64,000 bases of DNA from Bemisia tabaci (Eukaryota > Arthropoda > Insecta > Hemiptera > Aleyrodidae): NCBI RefSeq assembly GCF_918797505.1, contig NC_092797.1, positions 28,409,372 through 28,473,371 of the forward strand, written 5' to 3'. Positions 11,601-23,600 of this stretch are shown piece by piece. The translations under genes were made by a program, and so were the position numbers. The notes under the pieces are model-generated. The model made no database searches. It was not told the DNA's origin and was given only the letters and a program-made list of their open reading frames with translations. The stretch's first letter is position 1. Each line of letters begins with the position of its first letter.

Positions 11601-14600
11601 AGAAAGCCTTTCCTTCAATTTTTACTCTCTTGCTCCCTCGCAGGCACCTAGAGAAAGCATTGTCGTTGTCCAAAAAGAAAAGGTGATATTTCATCATTTC
11701 TAGGCTTTTTAAGGTGCTTAGAGTCAAATAAACCCTACTAAAAAAAAAAGTATGTTGGTCCGTCAGGCGGTCCTTTTTCTGTGTACAGCCATATCTCAAA
11801 ATCTATTTGTTCAATTTTTTACGATTTTGTTCATCTTGATTTTCCATTCTCCTATTTAAAATAGCTTATTTCAATCCAGGTATCGGGTACCTCAAAGAGA
11901 AATGGCGCGCAGGAAGAACGACCGCACTGCTCCTCTACGAACTCCAACAATGGCTGGTGGATTATTCTCTATTGACAAAGACTTTTTCTATGAACTTGGA
12001 GCTTACGATGAAGGAATGGACATCTGGGGTGGCGAAAATCTAGAAATGTCTTTTAGGGTAAGTTCTGATAAGAGTAATTTATTTATTAGTCACTTTTATT
12101 TTGCAATTACTTGTTATCTGAATTCTACAAGTTAAGGCCAGGAAATTTTAAGTAAAACGCCAGTGGACTTTTTTAACTATCATTTTGTTTCTAATATAAC
12201 TACTAAAAAGTTCTTCAAAAATTTTGGGAAAAATGTAAAGAAGACTGAAAAGCAGATCATGATAGGAAATCATCTAGATAAGCATGGCCAATATTGTAGT
12301 ATTGCATAATTACCAGTACATGCAGCTTTGAAATTTAACTCAATTTTTGTGAATCTAAAACTTCAAATTATTTTGAATTTACCTTCTCTGTTGAAGTTTG
12401 TTTTTGCTTCTGATGAATGCAAACCTTTGCACAAGGTTGCCACAGTCAGGGAATTTTGGGAAATCTCGGAGAATGCTAAAAAGTGAGGGAGAACTTGGCA
12501 ATTTCAGAGAAAAATTGTTGTTAAGTTATCTTTACTTGCTTTCTGGGATAAGTTTGACGTTTTGATCGACAAATCTTGCCTGAACACTTCTTCAAATTAT
12601 GTCTTCGAAACTTTCTGGCATATTTTCAATTGTCAGAGAATTTTACCACAATATGTCAAGGAAATTAGGGAACTTCATTTTCTAAATTCTGTGGCGATTT
12701 TTTATTCATACCCATATAAATCTGTCCATACATATACATTTAGTGTCTTGAATACACAAATAACCCTTAATTATTTAGACCTTTTTTTTACCTTGCTTTT
12801 GTTCTTTTTGTTTGTGCTCATTTCCATCCAATGTTCAGTGGATCAGCATTTCAATGTAACCAAAAACCGTTGAAATTGAAATGCTCTCAGGGCAAAATTT
12901 ATTTTGGGGCAAAAATTTGTTCTTAGATCCCCATATTGAATAGAATTTATTCAGGTTCAGTTCAAGCCTGAAAGTATGAGCTTTTCTTTCAAACTTCATA
13001 GAAATGCAAGAAGAAAAAAGTGAAAAAGATTCAAAGATTGGCTTGAGAGGTTACTCTAGATCAATAACCTATTTTCCCCATATGTGTGTTTTTGTTCAGC
13101 TCAAAGTCCCATTTTTCACTCTGCCAGATCTCGTATCCTTACTGAGCCCTTTCAAATCGTTTTCTAATTCTTATCAATGGTGAAACTGGAGACGGGTGTT
13201 CCTTAATTGGGTTGTTTCAAAATAACTCATTTTTTGCAGTTTTTCAAACCAGTATGACATTGGGTGAGATTTCTGGAGAATACACATGATAAAATAAAGA
13301 GAACACAACGAATTTCAACAAATATCATCATTGTTCCAAAGAATACAACGCGTATGACCAAAGATCTGCCACAATGCCAATTTGAATAGGTGTTTTCCCA
13401 GTTTCACCATTGATACACTCCTGTGATAGTGTAATGCAAAGCTTTTGTTTTGATCAGTAAGAGCACTAATATTGCCTTTAAAAGCAGTGTCAAATTATTA
13501 AAATGATTGTTGAGGTATTGTAGTTTAAAATATGTTAAATGTATCTTTAATAATTGAATCAGTGAGAACGGAAACACACCAACTAGGTAACTCGAAAATG
13601 CTCAACTTCCATCAAAGACAATTAATTTACATAAAGGTCAGTGAAGTTAGCGCATCCGTTCCAACTTGGACCTTTAAAGTGTCCATAAGTACTTGTCTTT
13701 CGGAAGCAAAAGTCTTTTTCTTAAACTAACTTCTTCACCTACTGTGCAGTTTTATGTGTGTCTTGATAATTTTCTTTTTTCCGAGTTGGTGTGTTTTCAT
13801 TCCCACTGATTAAATTAATGACAAATTTTTTGTGTTTTACGTAATGTTTCACTCAATTTCTGTTCGCTCCTGTGAGTATATACATATCTACATGCACTTT
13901 AAAATGAAGTCATTGTGTAGCCATTTACTGCCATTTTAGCTAATCTTTTTCCATTACCCATGATTGCTGTTGTGCGAATCTCACAGTTCCATCTCTTCAG
14001 CTAATTTTTTGGTCACTTCATTACTCATTCTCATCCTTTATATTTTAATTTTTATTTTTAGTGATAGTTGCGTCTCAAAAAGTTGCAGTTTCCTCTTTAT
14101 TCTCAAATTGTGGTTTGCAAGGTGTTACATGGTTGATGAATGCATCAACTTTTGTGGGTTTTTTGCTTTTTGCTATAATTTACCTCATTTTATATGTGAA
14201 CTTGATGAATTAATCACAGCTCATTAACTAAACGTATTTAGTGAAACGGGTTCATCTACATTGAAAGATTTAAGAAAGAACCTATCTGTTAAATAGATAA
14301 ATCAAAGTGTAGGATTGGAGTTGGGAAGCTGGTTAAATTTTTGCCCAAGTGCTATCATGAAGGGGAATCAAAGCAGTAGAAAAATATTACTTACTGAGCA
14401 AGATGCAGATGAAGGGTTTTTCCCTAAATTCTCATACAAATAGAGTCGTTTTGCAAAGTGTTGCTTCATATAGAAATTACATCCAGCCGAAGAAGTCTAT
14501 CTGCGGGTGAGATAACAACTTCCATAATATGGTAACAAATTGGAAAAGGGACCATTAGAAAAGGTATGAATTTAAGCATTCTGATACATATTTATTCATT

Positions 14601-17600
14601 AGAATTTCATGTAGAGCACAATTCTTGCATCAAAAATTACTGCACTGAACTCCTAACTAAGATATTAACATTTTAATTTATGCAGTAGTTACGGGAAATT
14701 TGAATTGCCCGGTCTCAAGAAACACAATACTCTATGTGAGTCAAATCGCGCACTACAACGGTTTTGACAGGCTTCTCCATCAATCACTGTTCATTTTCCA
14801 TTCTTAATTGTTCCAAGTGTAAACATTTCGCCATAGCTGAGCCAAAGCGTCAAGATGGAGATCATCAAACACTGTTCATTTCCCACCCTTAATTGTTCTA
14901 AGTGTAAACAATTTGCTATAGCTGAGCCAAAGCGTCAAGATGGAGATCGCCATATTTTTCATATCGCAGAGACTGCCACGGTAAGGTTTAGTTTGCAATC
15001 TAATGTACAAGGACCATTGTGTTTTCATGAGCCGAAGATTTGAATTCACACCTCAAGAAACATTAAATATCTTGGTTAGGAGTCGATTTCAGTAATTTTC
15101 GTTGCATGCGTTGTGTTCTACATTAAACTCTTGTTAAGAAATATGTATCAGAATGCTTAACTTCGTACCTTGTCTAGTGGTCCATACTTGCAGGTAGTTT
15201 GAAAGTTTATGGGAAGTAATTCGAGTGATTTTATTTAAGGAACTGAAGATTTTTGTGCCGCAACACCTTTCTTCTCTTTTTTACTTGATGCAGGAACACT
15301 TGTTTCATTAACACTTGAAAGCTAATTTGTTGGTGGAAACTACTTTTGTCCGTATCTGAGCATTACTGTGTCATTAATACATGTTATCTGTAGGTGTGGC
15401 AGTGTGGTGGCATCCTAGAAATAATTCCATGTTCTCACGTGGGTCATGTTTTTCGTGATAAATCCCCCTACACTTTCCCTGGCGGTGTTTCAAAAATTGT
15501 TTTACATAACGCTGCCCGTGTTGCTGAAGTTTGGATGGATGAGTGGAGAGATTTCTATTATGCAATGAATCCAGGTAAAATGTGACCCATCTAAAGTATT
15601 TGGTCCTCTGTATTATGTTCGTCTCCTTTTGTTTGTTCAATCATCGGTTGTGGTTTTTCTTCTTTTTCATAATGGGTCACAGACTTCGCACTAAATTTTA
15701 AAATCAGCTGCTCAAACTGCCTCTAAATGTTGTATCATCTGGGTTATAACAGTATGCTTTGCAATTCTTTTCTATATACATATTTAGTTATTTTGTTGTG
15801 TACTATGTCTTTCAGTTTGTATTAGTCTCTCTCTATATCACACAATTTAGATTTTTTTTATCAGAATGTATATTGCCGTTTGTAACTGAAAAACTGTATG
15901 AAACGGATCTTGTTTGTGGCTGTAATTCCCAATAATCGTTTGGTGATGGAATCATTTTTTGGTGAAACTAGCTGGGCATGAGGACTGTTTCAAGTTATTA
16001 TCCAACTAATGTTTGCATTATTTTTTATTCTGCCATTAAGGTTTCAAAAATCTCTGCATGAACTGGAACTACAAAACATATCTCCACTAAAATTATTTTC
16101 AAAACCATAAAAGCATATAACTTGTGAGCAAATCGATTGATTATTGTGTTTCTACAAAACCAAAAGTACCATTGGCAGTTATGTCTCAAAATTAGAACAA
16201 TCATCAACATCAGCATTCCCAATTTATTTATCAATGGGCCAACTCACAGTACACTGATGCTCCGATTTAGAAGAATATCCCTTGGAATTTCACTTAAGCC
16301 ATCATATTCCGATAATACACCCCACAATTGTCCGTTTGTAGCTCCAAGGCAATCCAAAGCTTTCGATTCCCCTGTTATTACAGGATATTATAGACTGGTT
16401 TACATCCTGTAATTTGACCTCTGCAAAATTAAATGGACAGTGAAATACATATTGCATCAACACCAGAACCTGTTGGCAGCATTATCAAACCATTAAGTAG
16501 TTGCCGCCAAGTGCAGGTGTTTTGTCTTACAGTTTTCTTTTACAGTACAAAATGGTCATCTAGCTTTGCTTCTGCTGCCATTAGATGCTTTCAATAAACG
16601 CTGAAGCATCAGTCATGGTCATGTTATTTATTTTTGCCGTATCTGAATTTACAAATTAGTACATTTTGCATTTAAAGTCAGCGTTTTTAGTTTTAACTGA
16701 ATTTTTTATCAATATATTTAACTTTTCTTACCTTTTCTTAGCATTGCTCCTCATTTTAACCTCAAAGAATGATTTTACTCTAACCAATTGCTAATTAACA
16801 CCTCCTCTAACTTACTCTGATTTTAGATCTCAGAAGTTGTGCTACTTTTAAGAACAATACCGCAAACTTACAAGCTTACTAATCATTTTCATTTATTTCA
16901 TGTCACTGTTCTGTAGATAACAGGTCATCTTTTTGTTTTTGCGTTTGTCTGTGAAACAAGAAAGAGAAGGTTAGAAAGCACGGGAGATGTCACCAGAAAG
17001 AATAATTTACCACACAGGCTGTACATCATGGGCAAATATCTTTAAAGGATATACCTAATCAACTTTTCTCTACCTAATTTCTCCCCTCCCCCTCCCTCTT
17101 CTATATGTATTTATGTGGATGGGCAATGAGCAGTTTTGGGCATCATCGACCGTGCCGGGGCAAATCAGCCATGCATCATCAACAATTACTAGGAATCGTT
17201 AATTATGTGGAATTTTGTTGACCAATGATGAAAAAATCAGCCACATTCATGCATTTTTCATGATGCTCCGTTGGTCAAGTGCATTATTAAATTACAATTA
17301 ACATCTTGCATTGTGTTTCCATGGCCAAGGAAAACACTGGCAAACACTGATTGTGTGACCAAAAGTGACTATAAAACTTGGTGAGCGTTGGAAAAAGCAG
17401 TCTTTGCCCGAAACCTAGTCATTGCGTGTGACATATGTGCACATTAGTCTATGAAGTTTTTAGGTACAAGTTACCCTAGGTTAAAAAATTAAGCAGAATA
17501 ATACAGCCTCATTTTTCAACTTTACAAGAACTTTTTATAAATTAAAGTTGAGGATTTCAAATCGGTGATCTGACTTTTGATGGAATTCAACTCTCATTAA

Positions 17601-20600
17601 TTTAAATACATATATCAGTACAAAGTAACAGTTTCCTAGAGACATTATAGCTCTACAATTAGAAGTAGCCGTAACAAAGGAAGTGGATTTCTGAGCTATT
17701 TCGTTTCATTTAAGCACATTCCGTAATGTAAACAAACTTTTAGTTGTATTGACGTATAACTTGTGTAGGCCCAAGTTTAATTTAATTTTTAATCGATATT
17801 TCATACCGGTCCTTTAATTTACCATTTAAAGAAAAAATTTAGCCTTCTTTTTTTTTGCTCTATCCTTCTTGCCTACTAACTAACATACTTTGTGGGTTGC
17901 AGCTGGTTCTTTTAGTGGTATTCCACGGCTTGCCTGCACTAGAACTAAATAATCTAGTTCACATTGAAGCATTTTACTACTAACTAAATGTTACCTACTT
18001 TTCAGAGTTTTATTTTTAAATTTAATAGCAAGCCTGTTGTAATAAATTTTTTGCAGGAAATGGGTGTTGTTCATTTAACTTGGTTCATCAAAAATAGGTT
18101 TTTTTTTTTGTTTTTTTTTTTGAAGTTTTCTGTTGCTTTTTGCAGTGAAAGTTTCCTCTAAAATAAATATCAATGGTGGCAGTTTCTCCTTGTGGTTTTA
18201 TTTGCCTTTATTAATTTTATTTCTTCAGCTCTTTTCCTGTTTTCAAAACTTAGATGGGGGAAAACCAAATAAAAGAGAATCAGTTTTACAGTCCACTCAG
18301 TTCACCAGCATCAGCCTTTCAGACTCTCATAAAATTTCATAATTTTCGCCATTGAATCCAAATTCTTACTTTTTATAACATTTTAAATAATGAAAAAAAC
18401 CTTCATTAACTCTATCATTGTAATTTAACAGTATATTTTGAATTTAACCACCAAGGCAAAAGTATAAGATGCTTTATTAAGGATGTCAACATGAAAAAAT
18501 ACCTCTGTAATGTCTCACACCTCTCAATGTCTCTGTAATGTTTTCCACCCTCTAAGTTCTGAAAACGTTAGATCATGCTCATACCACACAAAAGAGAGCA
18601 GTGTTTTGGGGTGTTTTTAGTTGCTTCTAATGTTGTTGCTGTGAATCCTGTTTCTCTTTCTTTCTTTTTTTTCATTATCATCATCATTTTTTTTGTCTGT
18701 ACTAATAATGTTTGCATGGAAAATGGACTGTAATTTCTTTTGCCAAGAGCTTTTTAACTGCTTTTTCTAAGTAAGATTGATTGGTACTTAGACTTGGATG
18801 TGCGGGGGGTCATTGGAAATCCACCCATGCTCTCATGTCGGTCATGTGTTCCGCAAAGCAACCCCTTACTCATTTCCTGGTGGAACGGCTAGGATTGTCA
18901 ACCATAACAATGCCCGTTTGGCTCATGTATGGTTAGATGAATGGAAAGAATTCTACTTTGCCATCAGCCCAGGTATGCCCTGTTCTTCTGGCAATTTTGT
19001 CCCCTTGCTGAAGCAAAAAGTAATTTTTTGCAGCTTTGGGGGGGGGGGGGGATACAGTTTCAACATAACCTGTATTGTGAATACAAGAATTTACAGAAAT
19101 TATGGAGATCCAATTATGGAGATCCATTAAGTCATGCATACACAGCCTCCAAAATTATCTGTAATATCCCTGCCCTTTAGTTTTGCCCTATTCATATGCT
19201 TTTGTGCCAGTTTGTAGTCATTAAAATTTGGATATCCGGCAAAGCTTTCAATTATCTCATATTAGTATTTTTTATGACAGATACTGACCCAACAGGGTAA
19301 GTTTGTAAACAGTTAGCAATACTATGAACTTTTATGGAAGGATTTTCATTATACCCCACCCATAAGTTTTACTTTTTCAAATTGGTGATGGGAAGTTTCC
19401 TCACCTCATTTATCATATATCTCTTTTGGTTTGTAGCTTCTACATAATTGTCTTTGCTGTGAAGGGTATAGATTTACGTAGGTGTCATTTTATTAATTTA
19501 TTTATTTATTTAGTGGGCCCAAATCTGTAGCTGAGCCCCTATTCATCAAGCTCATCTCGTAATTACTCAGTGAAGTGTCATTTTTGTTTTCAAGCTTACA
19601 GTCTACTTAATTTCTGGGCCTTTTATATTTTCATTTTATGTTGTGTTCTGGTTTTTTCTTTCTTATGAAAGGTTATTAGTCGTCACTACTCAGTACTCAC
19701 AAGAAGAAAAGGGATAAAAATCTGTCATCCATCGTTTCTTCTTTTCTTCCCCTCTAACAAAAATGTGGCTATAAAATACTCAACATTTATATTTTCCCCT
19801 TGAGCAGCTCGCCGTTTATTTTTAGGTTAGAGTTCATGGCATATAATTGCTGAACATAAACAATATCAGAAGAATCAAATCCTGAAGGAGGCTAGAAAAA
19901 AAACTACAACCCCCTCCCTCCCCCCTCCATCTCTTTAATATTGCATGGGCTGCACTTTTTACTCCAATCTCTCAGAATACAGAAACCTAATTTAAAGAAA
20001 TTAAAGTTTAGGACCAACGTTTTGCCTTTGAAGTAGGAATGATCACTTATGATTGAAAAAACTACTCAAAATATCCTAAAGAAGCCAGTATCAGTTTTAA
20101 AACATCAGCAATTTAAACCCCGATCATCTTTTTGATCATCCGATAATTTTAATGAGGTGAACAGCAATACATCTCATTGAATATTTGATTTTATACTTTG
20201 AATTTTGAAGGCTTTAGTCATTTTTAAGACTCTATTTGAAATCTATGACATAGAGATCACTTCTTGACTTGAAATTAAATTAGCTTTAACCGAAGAGTAA
20301 CTTTAAACTTCCTTCTTTAAGGTTCTTTCAAAATGTTTAGAAGAGTCTTCGAGTCAAAGTATATGTGATTTCAGAGAGCATCATTATATGAAATAATCCC
20401 TGCAATGTAAGATCATATACTTCTTTTTATCAGATATTGTGCATAATAAAACACATTTGTGAATACCTACAAAAAAGGTTTAATTTTTTTAAGAATTTTT
20501 GAAACAGTAAAGAAAATATTCAATTTTATATTTTAAGCAAATTTTTAAAATTTAGCACCCAGACAATCATATTTTTATACATTTTAACCCATGGAAGCTA

Positions 20601-23600
20601 TCCTACATGACTAGAAATCAAAAATCAACATTGCCGTGCTGTATTTTCAAAAATTCTGTGTGATTTCTTTTTCTATTAGATGTTTATTTCTTATTATTTT
20701 TCTTTGTTTCTGATCACTCATTTATATCAGGTGCAGGGAATGTTGATGTTGGCGACTTAACTGAGAGGAAAGAACTGCGGAAACGTTTGCAGTGCAAATC
20801 ATTCCGATGGTACTTAGAGAACATATATCCTGAATCTCAGATGCCTTTAGATTATTATTATCTTGGAGAGGTAAGTCAAAATTTTCTAAGCTTAATTTAT
20901 TTGTTCATTTTACAATTCCTGGTCAGATTAGTTTGAGTCTGTCCAACAATTTTTTGAACAATATCTTATGATCTTGTCGTTAAATTGCAGTATTTAAAAG
21001 ATTTCCATTCTTATAATCGTATACACACTAAAAGCCATCTTTATAGTTGGAGTGTGCCATTAATGTTCCAAAAAAAATTTACTATCTTTAATATGTTCGT
21101 CAAGTTATCGCATCAATCTCTATCTTAAAAATTTCAGCGATCTACATTATTAAAGAAAATACTGTTATGGAAGATAGCAACTGTAATATTTCTGTCGTTT
21201 TAACGCTTTGCAGCATGACAATAATAACTGATTGTTAATAAGTAAATCACTCTTTAGAGCCCTCAAATCCCATTTCAAACCCATTGGCAAAACTCAAGTG
21301 ACAATATTGCATGATACTAGAGACTAACTATTTTGTCAAGTTTGATCAATAAAACTAATGCTCAATTATTCTGCCTCTCCGACCTCTCTGAATTATTTTA
21401 TTTTCAACCAGAATTAAGAGCTTTATAAGTTCCTATTTCTATGACTATGAATCGGAAATAAAAGTTTAATTGTACGTTTTGAATTTTAGATTAAAAATGC
21501 AGAAACAGAGAACTGCTTGGATACCCTTGGGCACAAAAGTGGAGAAAAACTTGGCATGAACTACTGTCATGGACTTGGCGGAAACCAGGTAAGTTTTATT
21601 TTGTCCTGTTCATATTGCCCAATCTATTGCTGTATGTCGAGGGGCAATGACCATGCAAAATTTAGTGATAATTGAAAAGTCCTAAAATTAATTCATCCAA
21701 TGTATGCAACTCAATGAATTCCCATAATTTCAGGAAATTCATATTCGATTGATCAAATTGTACTTTATGTTTACACTGCAGGGGCCAAAAATGGTGCTAA
21801 ATTAGTGTGAGCCTTTACTTTTGGCACTAAATAAAACTGTAAAAGTAATTTCTTTTTGTAAACAAAGTGTATATCCAATTTTAATAGACTCATTTTCTCT
21901 ATTTTTCTTTCTTTTTCATGCAAACAAGTTTTACACAGTTTCTTATCCTACTTATATGTAGAAAGGTGGATTTATTCAGAGGTTTAGAAATACCAAGAGA
22001 AAAGAATGGACTTCAGCCAGTAGGCAGGGAAAATCTATGCCTCTCTTTGACAGTTGAGTTAAAACAGCACCTGTGGACATTTTTTATGCTTATTTGAACG
22101 AGACAGTTGGCTTGGTAGCAAATCATGTGAAAATCGATCTCAGGAAACACATTATTTTTTAATAGTTTTACTTCTGTAATACTGTGTCACTATAATTTTC
22201 TTGCCACCGGATGCACCCGATGTTTCTTTCGATTTCTTGGAGTTTTAAAATTTTTTTGCTGCAGATTTAGCTAAATACCTGTCAAAAAAATTCCGCAAAG
22301 ATTTCACTCGATGTTTCTTCAGGAATATACCTCTCAGTTCCAAACCCAGGTGTGCTTGTTTTTATCGCAACAATCTATGTTTCATTAAAAATGCACTTAG
22401 TCCAATTTTAGTTTCAAATAGATTGAATTTAATTCAATCTCGCAAAAATTATTAACTTTTGTTTTGAAATTGTTGCAATTGAACCTCACTGAATATAAAA
22501 TCAAACCCCAAAAGATTGTTGATTATATTAACATAAAGTTGTGTTTGGACTAAAACAATAGTTGCATGTATGTTTCTATGTTTTGTCTGTCAATGAAAAA
22601 TTAATTTGGATCATGCTTTCAGGTCTTTGCCTACACAAAACGCGCTCAAATTATGTCTGATGATAACTGCCTTGATGCAGCTCGTAATGATGGCCCTGTC
22701 ATGCTCATACGCTGCCACGGAATGAAGGGTAATCAAGAGTGGCATTATGACACAGAGGTAATTTTCATTTCTCAAATTTTTTTGTTTTACTGTGGCCATT
22801 TAGGATCAAAGGAATCTTAGTGCTGATAAATTAAAATTTGAGATAATTTGTACAGCTGTATTGAGGCGCATTTTAAATTCATTTTTATGGAAAATTTTGG
22901 ACTGAAGGTTACAATTCAATACATGTAAGTTTTAAAAAGAGCCGTGATCGACAATTTTATAAGCCATATTTCAGACACAAAATTATTCGATTATGATACA
23001 CCTCTCTGCTTTTCATTAGCACAAAATAACTTAACTGAATGACAAAAATCCAAGGCTCCTAAAAGAAATAAAAAGAAGACTTAATAGCAGCATTTGCTCT
23101 GCTAGGATTTCTTTTTGATAGAAATAGCTGCAAAGGTACCCCGCTGCTTGTTTTCCTGTGTTTTAATATGGAATCGTTTTCTTACCACCGCGCTTCATTA
23201 GCCAAATACATGAACTCGCCAGGTGCAAACATTACCCTGACTGCACTGAGAGTTGCAGCTTGGCGCCAGTCCGGTTCAATGTTTTGGCATATTTTTCTTC
23301 TAAAAGAAAACAATTCTGCTTTTCTTCAAACGGACAATGCAACAGCGTCTCCAATAATCAGAAAAAATGTATCACAGCAGTCTCCTTCTAACGGAGGTCC
23401 AACACACACATTTTCCAACCTACAAGTATCAACTATCGTAACCTAATTTTGCTCACTGCGCAACTACCCTCTTCCTCATGAAGTGAGTGATAGGCAGAAT
23501 TTTTCATTGCATTTATTTTCTTTTTGTTTCAAGACTCAAGAAATAACTCACGAAGCTACAAAGCAATGCCTGCAGAAGCCATCACCAAGTGATACATCAA

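Larger units (their letters stand above)
12058..15393 (+). other. Pgant5 intron 5 (before alternative exon 6A)
   Basis: About 3.3 kb of AT-rich intron. It contains a 240 bp TA-flanked MITE (13174-13413), a second inverted-repeat element (about 13558-13810) and a two-copy 85 bp tandem duplication (about 14780-14949). I saw no additional exon with glycosyltransferase motifs. Confidence 0.8.

Noticed and set aside
15394..18972. Idea that exon 6B is a processed or decayed duplicate
   Set aside because: It has intact frame, conserved catalytic residues, usable splice sites and identical length, which argue for a functional alternative exon.
23168..23446. 92-codon frame in the intron between Pgant5 exons 9 and 10
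   Set aside because: Considered as an alternative last exon, but it has no lectin repeat motif and no convincing splice join.
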